Below, piece after piece: positions 1 through 6,561 of a stretch of 7,617 nucleotides of DNA. The notes below the pieces were generated by a model, which saw nothing but the letters and a program-made list of their open reading frames with translations, did not search any database and was not told the origin of the DNA. Each line of letters opens with the position of its first letter. The first letter of the stretch is position 1. Source of the DNA: an uncultured Lachnospiraceae bacterium (lineage in GTDB: Bacteria > Bacillota_A > Clostridia > Lachnospirales > Lachnospiraceae); contig CATLIP010000114.1 in the NCBI GenBank assembly GCA_949957035.1, forward strand, positions 1-7,617, read 5' to 3'. Both the position numbers and the translations under genes were made by a program.

Positions 1-32
1 CGCGGCAGGACTTATATGACTGGATGAAGTAA
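1..32 (+). CDS. 3' end of an unidentified protein-coding gene (partial)
   Basis: One frame is open from the window edge to a TAA at 30-32 and would encode a C-terminus reading RQDLYDWMK. The terminator-like hairpin 12 nt after this stop supports it being the real end of a gene on the + strand. The other two + frames also reach stops within the first 33 bases, so the frame choice rests on the hairpin position and on the plausible charged, amphipathic ending. Too little is present to name a product. In related Clostridia the genes upstream of the radical-SAM pair are often cell-shape or division genes or methylglyoxal synthase, but nothing in these ten codons confirms any of them. Confidence 0.45.
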   Translation, partial: RQDLYDWMK

Positions 33-44
33 ACTTAATGATGT

Positions 45-79
45 ACGGTCTGGCATTTTGTCAGGCCGTTATTTATTTT
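45..79 (+). terminator. Rho-independent terminator-like hairpin after the upstream gene
   Basis: An 8-bp stem is formed by ACGGTCTG (45-52) and CAGGCCGT (62-69), with one T-G wobble and a 9-nt loop. A T-rich tract follows at 69-79 (TTATTTATTTT). The tract is broken by A residues, so it may be of moderate strength. Its position between a stop codon and a new promoter fits termination of the upstream transcript. Confidence 0.7.
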
Positions 80-108
80 ACATATTTATTTTGATGAAGG
101 ATATTTGC

Positions 109-137
109 TTGAAGTTCTTCCTTAAAATGTATATAAT
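109..137 (+). promoter_or_regulatory. Sigma-A type promoter for the radical SAM operon
   Basis: A -35 box TTGAAG (109-114) and a perfect -10 box TATAAT (132-137) are separated by exactly 17 nt. Transcription would start near 144, giving a 5' untranslated region of about 70 nt before the ATG at 214. The surroundings are AT-rich, as usual for Firmicutes promoters. No known riboswitch or T-box pattern is seen between the promoter and the gene. Confidence 0.75.
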
Positions 138-213
138 ATTGACAATTGGGTTTTAATAAATACCGCTTGTTTTGAAAAATTGTGAAGTCTATATAAAAAT
201 CGAAAGGAAACCT

Positions 214-2079
214 ATGAGAAAACTAGCCTTAAATGATGAAATATTACTGAAAATCGAGAAGCCTGCCCGCTACATCGGGAACGAAGTCAACAGCGTCATG
301 AAGGACCCTTCGAAAGTGGATATCCGCTTCGCCATGTGTTTTCCCGACGTATACGAAATCGGCATGTCCCACTTAGGCATCCAAATCCTCTACGACATGT
401 TCAACCGCCGGGAGGATGTATGGTGTGAGCGCGTCTACTCCCCATGGGTGGATTTGGATAAGATAATGAGAGAGGAACACATCCCCTTGTTTGCCTTAGA
501 GTCCCAGGACCCTGTTCGTGAATTTGATTTCCTCGGAATCACAATTCAGTATGAGATGTGCTACACGAACATCCTACAGATATTGGATCTCAGCCAAATT
601 CCTCTTTCTGCCGGCGTAAGAAAAGATTCCGACCCCATTGTAATCGGCGGCGGTCCCTGTACCTACAATCCAGAACCGCTGGCCGAATTTTTCGACCTGT
701 TCTATATTGGAGACGGGGAGACTGTTTATGACCAACTGTTAGACGCCTACAAGGATAATCAAAAAAAAGGAGGTTCAAGACAGGATTTTCTCAAGATGGC
801 GGCAGAGATAGACGGAATCTATGTGCCATGCTTCTATGATGTAACCTACAAAGAGGACGGAACAATCGCTTCATTTACACCTAAGAACTCGCACGCAAAG
901 ACAACCATTCAGAAACAGATGGTAAAAAATCTTACAGACACTTATTATCCCAAGGCGCCTGTCGTCCCGTTCATCAAGGTAACGCAGGACCGCATTGTGC
1001 TGGAAATTCAGAGAGGGTGTATCCGCGGATGTCGTTTCTGCCAGGCCGGGATGATTTACCGTCCCACGCGTGAAAGAGATGTGGAAAGGTTGAAACAGTA
1101 TGCTTATGACATGCTTACGAATACCGGCCATGAGGAGATTTCCTTAAGCTCCTTAAGCTCCAGCGACTACAGTCAGTTAAAGGAGCTGGTGACATTTCTG
1201 ATTGAGGAGTTTAAAGATAAGGGAATCAATATCAGCCTGCCGTCCCTGAGAATCGACGCATTTTCCCTGGACGTAATGGGAAAGGTACAGGATATCCGAA
1301 AGAGCAGCCTGACTTTTGCGCCGGAGGCAGGTTCTCAGCGGATGCGGGACGTCATAAACAAAGGACTGACTGAGGAGATGATTCTGGATGGTGCAGGACA
1401 GGCTTTTGAGGGCGGTTGGAACAAGGTTAAACTTTATTTTATGCTGGGACTTCCTACGGAGACAGAAGAGGACATGAAAGAGATTCCACGACTTGCAGAT
1501 AAGATAGCCAGAAGATACTATGAGATTCCCAAGGGAAAACGTAACGGAAAATGTCAGATTACCACCAGCACCTCCTTCTTTATCCCGAAGCCGTTTACAC
1601 CGTTTCAGTGGGCGCAGATGTACAACAATGACGAATATATCGCAAGAGCGGCTATTGTAAAACATGAATTTCAGGAACAGTTAAACCGCAAGAGCCTGAA
1701 ATACCACTGGCACGACGCAGAGGTGACGGTATTAGAGGGTGTATTTGCCAGAGGAGACCGGAGGCTTTCGCAAGTAATACTGGAGGCATACCGTCTGGGA
1801 TGTCTCTATGATTCATGGACAGAGACCTTTGATAATGATAAATGGATGAAAGCATTTGAAAATACAGGTGTGGATATTGGATTCTACAATCTTCGCCAGA
1901 GAGAAGCCGATGAAATCTTCCCTTGGGATTTTATCGATATTGGAGTGTCGAAAGAATTTTTGTATCAGGAATGGCAGCGTGCGCAAAAAGGTGAGATAAC
2001 GCCCAACTGCCGGGTAAAATGTTCCGGCTGCGGCGCTATGAAATACAAAGGGGGTGTCTGTGTTGAAAGCAAGAATTAA
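214..2079 (+). CDS. Uncharacterised radical SAM protein with B12-binding-like N-terminal domain (TIGR03960 family)
   Basis: The predicted protein has 621 residues. The N-terminal ~200 residues resemble a B12-binding-like Rossmann domain and include the glycine-rich IGGGPC stretch and FYIGDGE. The radical SAM core follows, with Cys269, Cys273 and Cys276 in the CX3CX2C motif that binds the 4Fe-4S cluster. LTFAPEAGS (366-374) and MLGLPTETEEDM (from about 410) are typical later core motifs. The C-terminus has a second cysteine set, Cys599, Cys603, Cys606 and Cys616, possibly for another cluster or zinc. Family knowledge: these proteins occur next to, or fused with, the DUF2344 protein encoded next; their reaction is unknown. 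I chose ATG 214 because AAAGGA lies 5 nt upstream and the family sequence begins there. An in-frame TTG at 172 would add 14 unconvincing residues. The 3' end overlaps the next gene by 17 nt, which suggests translational coupling. Confidence 0.9.
   Translation: MRKLALNDEILLKIEKPARYIGNEVNSVMKDPSKVDIRFAMCFPDVYEIGMSHLGIQILYDMFNRREDVWCERVYSPWVDLDKIMREEHIPLFALESQDPVREFDFLGITIQYEMCYTNILQILDLSQIPLSAGVRKDSDPIVIGGGPCTYNPEPLAEFFDLFYIGDGETVYDQLLDAYKDNQKKGGSRQDFLKMAAEIDGIYVPCFYDVTYKEDGTIASFTPKNSHAKTTIQKQMVKNLTDTYYPKAPVVPFIKVTQDRIVLEIQRGCIRGCRFCQAGMIYRPTRERDVERLKQYAYDMLTNTGHEEISLSSLSSSDYSQLKELVTFLIEEFKDKGINISLPSLRIDAFSLDVMGKVQDIRKSSLTFAPEAGSQRMRDVINKGLTEEMILDGAGQAFEGGWNKVKLYFMLGLPTETEEDMKEIPRLADKIARRYYEIPKGKRNGKCQITTSTSFFIPKPFTPFQWAQMYNNDEYIARAAIVKHEFQEQLNRKSLKYHWHDAEVTVLEGVFARGDRRLSQVILEAYRLGCLYDSWTETFDNDKWMKAFENTGVDIGFYNLRQREADEIFPWDFIDIGVSKEFLYQEWQRAQKGEITPNCRVKCSGCGAMKYKGGVCVESKN
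2047..2055 (+). promoter_or_regulatory. Ribosome binding site that decides the start of the DUF2344 gene
   Basis: AAAGGGGGT differs at one base from the ideal AAAGGAGGT and lies inside the last codons of the radical SAM gene. Three in-frame non-ATG starts follow: GTG 2054, GTG 2060 and TTG 2063. GTG 2054 overlaps the site itself and is excluded. TTG 2063 has the best spacing (8 nt) and gives the family-like N-terminus MKARIKF; GTG 2060 (5 nt) remains possible. Confidence 0.65.
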
Positions 2080-2788
2080 ATTCCGAAAATATGGCGTCAT
2101 GCGGTTTATTGGGCATCTGGATGTGATGCGGTTCTTCCAAAAGGCTATGCGGCGGGCAGGGATTCCTATTGCATTTACAGAAGGTTACAGCCCCCATATG
2201 ATTATGTCCTTCGCCCAGCCTTTAGGGGTAGGCGTCACCAGCGACGGAGAATATTTGGATATCGAATTAAAAGAAGAGACAGATGCGAATGAAGCAGTCA
2301 GGCGGTTGAATGAAGTGATGGTAGAAGGCCTTCAGGTCGTCAATTTTGTAAGAATACCGGACGACAAAAAGAGCAGCGGAATGACCATTGTCGCCGCCGC
2401 AAGCTATAGAGTAACTCTTTTAGAATCCATAAAATCCGCGGAGGTTACAAGGAAGCTTCCTGACTCTTGGAAGGGAAAAATTGAGGAATTTCAGGCTCAG
2501 AAAGAGATAGTAGTACTAAAAAAGACTAAGCGCAGCGAGGCCGAGGCGGACATCAAACCTTTGATTTATCAGATGGAGCAGGATGGGAACAACATTTATC
2601 TGTTTTTGGCTGCGGGAAGTGAGCAGAATCTCAAACCGGACCTTGTAATGGAGGCATTTACAGAGTTTTTAGGAGAGGAAAAAGAGAGTGTTCCTTTTCA
2701 TTACCACCGTCTGGACGTATATGCAAGGAGGCCAAAAGAGGGGAAAGGGCCCTCTTTTGTACCTCTTGACGAGCTGAAACTGCCATAA
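2063..2788 (+). CDS. Radical SAM-linked protein, DUF2344 (TIGR03936 family)
   Basis: This 241-residue protein has the hallmark N-terminus of the TIGR03936/DUF2344 family: RIKFRKYG at the start, GHLD at 17-20, and the block GYSPHMIMSFAQPLGVGV at 41-58, followed by a LDIEL strand. I see no signal peptide, membrane segment or catalytic cysteine set, so it is probably cytoplasmic. The family is known for standing beside or fused to the TIGR03960 radical SAM protein; its own role is not established. The basic N-terminal part (many Arg/Lys in the first 35 residues) would suit nucleic acid binding, but that is inference. Overlap with the upstream gene and a ribosome binding site inside it point to coupled translation and roughly equal amounts of the two proteins. 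The start is uncertain between TTG 2063 and GTG 2060. Confidence 0.88.
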   Translation: MKARIKFRKYGVMRFIGHLDVMRFFQKAMRRAGIPIAFTEGYSPHMIMSFAQPLGVGVTSDGEYLDIELKEETDANEAVRRLNEVMVEGLQVVNFVRIPDDKKSSGMTIVAAASYRVTLLESIKSAEVTRKLPDSWKGKIEEFQAQKEIVVLKKTKRSEAEADIKPLIYQMEQDGNNIYLFLAAGSEQNLKPDLVMEAFTEFLGEEKESVPFHYHRLDVYARRPKEGKGPSFVPLDELKLP

Positions 2789-2808
2789 CAAAAGGAGCGT
2801 CGTTAATT

Positions 2809-3291
2809 ATGAGTAAAAAAGAAGTCAAAACTAATGCCATGCGAATCTTAGAGCGGAAAAAGATTCCATATGAGTATGAAGAATATGAATGCGAGGATTT
2901 TGTCGACGGCGTACAGGTTGCCGACCAATTAGGCTATGACCATGAGCTGGTCTATAAGACCTTAGTGACAACAGGGAAGACTGGACAGCACTACGTCTTT
3001 GTAATTCCTATTGAAGAAGAGATTGATTTCAAGAAAGCCGCTAAGGTAGTAGGGGAGAAATCCTTAGAGATGCTGCCTTTAAAAGATTTGACAAAGGTAA
3101 CCGGCTATGTGCGCGGCGGCTGTACCGCCATTGGCATGAAGAAGCAGTATCCTGCCGTTATCCAGGAAGGTGCAAGGAGTCTTAAATACATCCATGTAAG
3201 CGGAGGGAAATTAGGTATGCAGTTGAAATTAAACCCGCAGGATTTGCAGAAGGCGACAGACGCTCGATTTGCAGATGTTATCCATGCATGA
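2809..3291 (+). CDS. ybaK: Cys-tRNA(Pro)/Cys-tRNA(Cys) deacylase, YbaK/EbsC family
   Basis: The 160-residue protein has the length and the motifs of the YbaK/EbsC trans-editing family. These cytoplasmic enzymes hydrolyse Cys-tRNA(Pro), made when prolyl-tRNA synthetase mischarges cysteine, and so protect translation fidelity. Visible family marks are the invariant lysine in VYKTLV (Lys50), which is required in characterised homologues, and the glycine-rich GYVRGGCTAIG loop at 99-109 with the following MKKQYP. The whole protein is one YbaK-like domain without the synthetase appended. The ATG at 2809 follows AAAGGAG (2791-2797) at 11 nt, slightly long, and no better in-frame start is visible. 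It lies 20 nt after the DUF2344 gene, in the same apparent operon. Exact substrate choice among YbaK, ProX and related editing enzymes cannot be read from sequence alone, but the GYVRGGC signature favours YbaK. Confidence 0.9.
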   Translation: MSKKEVKTNAMRILERKKIPYEYEEYECEDFVDGVQVADQLGYDHELVYKTLVTTGKTGQHYVFVIPIEEEIDFKKAAKVVGEKSLEMLPLKDLTKVTGYVRGGCTAIGMKKQYPAVIQEGARSLKYIHVSGGKLGMQLKLNPQDLQKATDARFADVIHA

Positions 3292-3307
3292 CAGGAAAGG
3301 ATTGCGT

Positions 3308-3892
3308 ATGAATACAGTGATATTTGACGTTGGCAATGTATTGGTGGGGTATGATTGGCAGAGTTATCTGCGCGCCTTCCAATATTCGGAAAAAATTTAC
3401 GAAAGAATAGCGGATGCCGTATTTCGCAATGAGGATTGGCTGGAGGGCGATATTGGACGCATTTCCACAGAGGAATGGCTGAAGCTTTTTATTGAGAATG
3501 AACCAAATCTGGAACCGCAGATTCGTCAGGTGTTCGCCGGATTTGAGGGAACCATAGTTCCTTTATCTTACACAGAGGATTGGATTGCTTATTTCCGTAA
3601 CCAGGGGTATAAGCTGTACTATCTATCCAACTATTCCCAGGAGCTCTATGAGAGATCCAAAGAAAAACTGAGGTTTCTTGATACCTTTGACGGAGGCATT
3701 TTTTCCTATCAGGTCAAATGCATCAAGCCTGACGAACAGATTTACAAAATCCTGATGGAACGTTATTCTATCCGGCCCTGTGACGCCGCCTTTTATGATG
3801 ACCGGCCGGAGAATGTTGAAACTGCTGTCAGGCTTGGGATGAATGGTGTTGTATTTCATCAAGATATTCCATTGCAGATGATGAAAAAATGA
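3308..3892 (+). CDS. HAD family phosphatase (YihX-like, HAD-IA)
   Basis: The 194-residue cytoplasmic protein has the four HAD motifs in order: nucleophile Asp7 in FDVGNVL, Ser107 in YYLSNYS (motif II), Lys140 in CIKPD (motif III) and Asp164-Asp165 in FYDDRPEN (motif IV). A helical cap of about 75 residues lies between motifs I and II, as in HAD-IA enzymes. Motif I has Gly9 where classic HAD phosphatases have a second Asp; the same DxGN form is usual in YihX-like enzymes, which are active sugar-phosphate phosphatases, so activity is still expected. The substrate cannot be told. ATG 3308 is preferred over the upstream in-frame TTG at 3269 because AAAGGA (3296-3301) lies 6 nt before it and the HAD strand starts directly after. 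Only 16 nt separate it from the ybaK stop codon, so co-transcription is likely. Confidence 0.88.
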   Translation: MNTVIFDVGNVLVGYDWQSYLRAFQYSEKIYERIADAVFRNEDWLEGDIGRISTEEWLKLFIENEPNLEPQIRQVFAGFEGTIVPLSYTEDWIAYFRNQGYKLYYLSNYSQELYERSKEKLRFLDTFDGGIFSYQVKCIKPDEQIYKILMERYSIRPCDAAFYDDRPENVETAVRLGMNGVVFHQDIPLQMMKK

Positions 3893-3955
3893 TGTAAGAT
3901 AGAAAGAGTCAAAAAAGCAGATACAAAAATGTAGTTTGGAGGATTACATAAGAAG

Positions 3956-5287
3956 ATGAATAAGGTTGTTAAATTTGGCGGAAGTTCATTGGCAAGCGCA
4001 GAACAGTTTAAAAAAGCTGCAAGAATCATAGGTAAGGATGAATCCCGCAGATACGTGGTTCCTTCGGCGCCCGGCAAACGTACGTCAAATGATACAAAAG
4101 TAACGGATATGCTGTACAGGTGTTATAATCTTGCAACGATGGATGATGAATATGAGGAAGAGTTCGAGGAGCAGATGTCGGCAATCAGGGCGCGCTATGA
4201 GGAAATCATAGCAGGGCTTGGCCTTACCATCGACCTTGGCGGGGAATTTAAGATCATCCGTACGAAGTTCAGCCAGAAGGCCGGCAGAGATTATGCTGCT
4301 TCCAGGGGAGAATATCTCAACGGACTCCTGATGGCAGAATATTTGGGCTATGAGTTTATTGACGCCGCAGAGGTGATTTGTTTTGACAGCGAAGGAAATT
4401 TTGACGGCGAGCGGACCAACGACATCATGTCCAAACGTCTTTCGGATATTCCTCGGGCAGTGATTCCGGGATTCTATGGCGCCATGCCGGACGGGAAGGT
4501 AAAGACCTTTTCCAGAGGCGGCTCCGATATCACAGGCTCTATTGTGGCAAAGGCGGTGCATGCCGATATGTATGAGAATTGGACGGATGTATCGGGCTTT
4601 CTGATTGCTGACCCCAGTGTGGTGAAAAACCCCAAGGCTATCGACGTGATTACTTACCGGGAGCTTAGGGAGTTATCCTATATGGGGGCGACGGTTCTTC
4701 ATGAGGACGCCATTTTTCCGGTGCGCAAGGAAGGAATCCCTATTAATATCCGCAATACCAATTCGCCGGAGGACAAGGGTACATTGATTGTAGAAGGCAC
4801 CTGCCGAAAGCCGCGGTTTGTCATTACGGGAATCGCCGGAAAGAAGGATTTCGCTTCCATCACAGTGGAGAAGGCCATGATGAATGCAGAGGTTGGTTTC
4901 TGTAAGAAGGTGCTGGAGGTATTTGAGGAAAATGAGATTTCTATTGAACACATGCCGTCAGGAATAGACACCATGACTATCTTTGTACATCAGGATGAAT
5001 TTGAAGAGAAGGAGCAAAAGGTCATTGCCGGAATCCATAGGAGAGTAGAGCCGGATTTCTTGGAACTGGAATCTGACCTTGCGTTGATTGCCGTTGTGGG
5101 CAGAGGGATGAAGGCCACCCGCGGGACTTCCGGAAGGATTTTTTCCGCCCTTGCGCATGCTAATGTGAATGTGAAGATGATTGACCAGGGCTCTAGCGAG
5201 CTGAATATTATTATTGGTGTTCGTAACCACGATTTTAGCGATGCGATTAACGCGATTTATGATATATTTGTCAATACTATGATTTAG
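3956..5287 (+). CDS. lysC: Aspartate kinase (monofunctional, two C-terminal ACT domains)
   Basis: The protein phosphorylates L-aspartate with ATP, the first step towards lysine, diaminopimelate, threonine and methionine. At 443 residues it matches monofunctional aspartokinases. The amino-acid kinase domain covers about 1-285 and shows KFGGSS (6-11) for phosphate binding, SRGEYLNG (about 116-123) and SRGGSD (186-191). Two ACT-like regulatory regions follow, at about 300-345 and 375-440, so feedback control by lysine or threonine is expected; which effector cannot be read. There is no homoserine dehydrogenase fusion. The start at 3956 gives the canonical N-terminus MNKVVKFGGSS; GGAGG (3938-3942) lies 13 nt upstream, a rather long spacing. 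The 63-nt gap before it is too short for a lysine riboswitch and holds no obvious terminator, so the gene may be read through from upstream. The stop codon lies 13 nt before the CBS gene. The symbol is by function; paralogues elsewhere in the genome are possible. Confidence 0.93.
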   Translation: MNKVVKFGGSSLASAEQFKKAARIIGKDESRRYVVPSAPGKRTSNDTKVTDMLYRCYNLATMDDEYEEEFEEQMSAIRARYEEIIAGLGLTIDLGGEFKIIRTKFSQKAGRDYAASRGEYLNGLLMAEYLGYEFIDAAEVICFDSEGNFDGERTNDIMSKRLSDIPRAVIPGFYGAMPDGKVKTFSRGGSDITGSIVAKAVHADMYENWTDVSGFLIADPSVVKNPKAIDVITYRELRELSYMGATVLHEDAIFPVRKEGIPINIRNTNSPEDKGTLIVEGTCRKPRFVITGIAGKKDFASITVEKAMMNAEVGFCKKVLEVFEENEISIEHMPSGIDTMTIFVHQDEFEEKEQKVIAGIHRRVEPDFLELESDLALIAVVGRGMKATRGTSGRIFSALAHANVNVKMIDQGSSELNIIIGVRNHDFSDAINAIYDIFVNTMI

Positions 5288-5300
5288 GAAGGAGCGACTC

Positions 5301-5726
5301 ATGAATATTTTGTTTTTTCTGAAGCCCAAAAGCGAGCTGGCGTATATCTATGATTACCACACGGTTCGTCAGGCTTTGGAGATTATGGAGTACCACAAAT
5401 ATTCCTCTGTGCCGATTCTTGGCAAGAACGGAACGTATATTGGTTCTATAACAGAAGGCGACCTGCTCTGGTCTCTGAAACGTTGGAATCTGCTGAATCT
5501 TAAAGATGCAGAGGAGATCAGTGTAATGAAGGTTGAGCGGAGGCTTGATTATCAGTGCGTGACTGCCAAATCCAAGATGGAGGATTTGATTGGACGGGCC
5601 ATGGAGCAGAATTTTGTTCCGGTTGTTGATGATCAGGGACATTTTATCGGAATTATAACGCGGCGTGACATTATCGAGTACTGTTACAACAGGATGAAAG
5701 GATGCGAAGAAAGCCATGATCATTGA
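5301..5726 (+). CDS. Small protein with two CBS domains, possible adenine-nucleotide or c-di-AMP sensor
   Basis: The 141-residue protein consists almost entirely of two CBS motifs (about 8-60 and 72-130), which pack as a Bateman module. Each ends with the Gly-x-x-Thr-x-x-Asp signature that contacts the ribose of bound adenine nucleotides: Gly48/Thr51/Asp54 and Gly117/Thr120/Asp123. There is no attached enzyme, transporter or DNA-binding domain. Its size and build resemble stand-alone Firmicutes CBS proteins such as DarB/CbpB, which bind cyclic di-AMP and act by contacting partner proteins; that comparison is from general architecture only, and AMP, ATP or SAM are equally possible ligands. The ATG at 5301 has AAGGAG 6 nt upstream. 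It sits 13 nt after aspartate kinase and overlaps the amidohydrolase by 11 nt, so the three genes are almost certainly co-expressed. A regulatory role towards one of these neighbours is a reasonable guess. Confidence 0.85.
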   Translation: MNILFFLKPKSELAYIYDYHTVRQALEIMEYHKYSSVPILGKNGTYIGSITEGDLLWSLKRWNLLNLKDAEEISVMKVERRLDYQCVTAKSKMEDLIGRAMEQNFVPVVDDQGHFIGIITRRDIIEYCYNRMKGCEESHDH

Positions 5727-6507
5727 TTTTCATACACATATGTTTCCCGATAAGATTGCGAAAAGTACCCTTGATTTCTTAGCCGGCGTCTGTGGAGTGA
5801 AGCCCTATACAGACGCTACTTACAGCGGGCTGTTAAGTTCGGCTAAGGAAGCAGGGATTGATTTGTGCGTGGCGCTCCCTGCCGTCACAAAGGTTTCTCA
5901 GGTGGAATCCATTAACCGGTTTGCGGCGCAGTATCAGGAGGGCGCGATTCTCTCCTTTGGCGGAATCCATCCGGCATGTGAGAATTATAAGGAGATTCTC
6001 CGGCATGTGAAAGAACTTGGGCTGAAAGGTATTAAGCTGCATCCTGATTATCAGGATATGTATTTTAATGATATTCGATACAAGAGATTGGTGGCATATG
6101 CAACGGAATTAGAACTGATTATCAGCGTCCATGCAGGCGTGGACCCAAAATGTCCCGACGACGTTCACTGTACGCCCAAGATGGCGCGTGAACTCATTGA
6201 CGAGGTGCAGCCTGAGAGATTGGTGCTCGCTCACTTGGGCGGGAATTTAATCTGGGATGACGTGGAGCGTGAACTGGTGGGCCGCAGCGTATTTTTTGAT
6301 ACGGGAGTCGTGCTGGATCATATCACCGAAGAGCAGTTTCTGCGCATCGTACATACCCATGGAGCGGATAAAATCCTCTTTGCCACAGATTCTCCATGGA
6401 AAGGACAGAAAGAATTTATAAAGCTCTTGTCAGATATGCCCCTTACGTCAAATGAGAAAGAGTTGATATTTTCCGGAAATGCCTGCCGTCTGTTAGGAAT
6501 ACGGTAA
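5716..6507 (+). CDS. Amidohydrolase superfamily metal-dependent hydrolase (Amidohydro_2 / TIM-barrel type)
   Basis: The 263-residue protein is a TIM-barrel metal hydrolase. Candidate metal ligands and active-site residues appear in the expected order: His6 and His8 in DFHTH after strand 1, His85 in GGIHP, Lys107/His109 in GIKLHPD, His139 in SVHAG, His173 in LAHLGG and Asp225 in FATDSPW. The ending FSGNACRLLGI is typical of the Amidohydro_2 family (PF04909), which favours it over TatD nucleases. Substrates in this family range from amides to carboxylates undergoing decarboxylation and cannot be predicted here. No signal peptide is visible, so it should be cytoplasmic. The start ATG 5716 lies inside the end of the CBS gene (11-nt overlap); AAAGGA at 5697-5702 is 13 nt upstream, so translation may rely on coupling. 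A weak terminator-like hairpin overlaps its stop codon. Confidence 0.87.
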   Translation: MIIDFHTHMFPDKIAKSTLDFLAGVCGVKPYTDATYSGLLSSAKEAGIDLCVALPAVTKVSQVESINRFAAQYQEGAILSFGGIHPACENYKEILRHVKELGLKGIKLHPDYQDMYFNDIRYKRLVAYATELELIISVHAGVDPKCPDDVHCTPKMARELIDEVQPERLVLAHLGGNLIWDDVERELVGRSVFFDTGVVLDHITEEQFLRIVHTHGADKILFATDSPWKGQKEFIKLLSDMPLTSNEKELIFSGNACRLLGIR

Positions 6508-6515
6508 ACTTTTTT
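6484..6515 (+). terminator. Weak rho-independent terminator overlapping the amidohydrolase stop codon
   Basis: TGCCGT (6484-6489) can pair with ACGGTA (6501-6506), giving six pairs including one G-T wobble, with an 11-nt loop. Three bases later comes a run of six T (6510-6515). The short stem suggests partial termination. It lies directly ahead of the ribosomal promoter, where a transcription boundary is expected. Confidence 0.45.
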
Positions 6516-6526
6516 AGGATTATGGC

Positions 6527-6555
6527 TTGAATTATAAGAAAATATATGTTATACT
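6527..6555 (+). promoter_or_regulatory. Strong sigma-A promoter with extended -10 for the rplU-prp-rpmA operon
   Basis: TTGAAT (6527-6532) and TATACT (6550-6555) are 17 nt apart. A TGT triplet directly before the -10 box makes it an extended -10 promoter. A T-rich stretch lies upstream of the -35. Transcription should start at about 6561-6563, which leaves a leader of roughly 130 nt before rplU. Strength and position suit a ribosomal protein operon. Confidence 0.85.
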
Positions 6556-6561
6556 TTACCA

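Noticed and set aside
139..144. Perfect TTGACA -35 hexamer
   Set aside because: No acceptable -10 box lies 16-18 nt downstream; it falls at the probable transcription start of the better promoter at 109-137.
142..183. Inverted repeat ACAATT / AATTGT in the first leader
   Set aside because: Only six AT-rich pairs with a 30-nt loop; easily due to chance and no known regulator site is recognised.
172..213. In-frame TTG start at 172 that would lengthen the radical SAM protein by 14 residues
   Set aside because: No ribosome binding site lies before it, the extra residues look like translated leader, and ATG 214 has AAAGGA at good spacing.
1141..1161. Tandem 9-bp repeat of TCCTTAAGC within the radical SAM gene
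   Set aside because: It encodes the Leu-Ser-Ser repeat of a serine-rich loop ending in SSSDYS that is usual for this family; two copies only, in frame.
3872..3900. Possible promoter before aspartate kinase (TTGCAG, 17 nt, TAAGAT)
   Set aside because: Only 3 of 6 and 4 of 6 matches, without an extended -10; not stronger than chance in AT-rich sequence.
3893..3955. Lysine riboswitch or T-box before aspartate kinase
   Set aside because: The gap is only 63 nt, with no terminator hairpin and no T-box or L-box conserved core.
590..5723. Several minus-strand open frames of 60-160 codons lying across the genes
   Set aside because: They lie antisense to well-supported genes, lack ribosome binding sites and recognisable domains, and follow from the codon use of the opposite strand.
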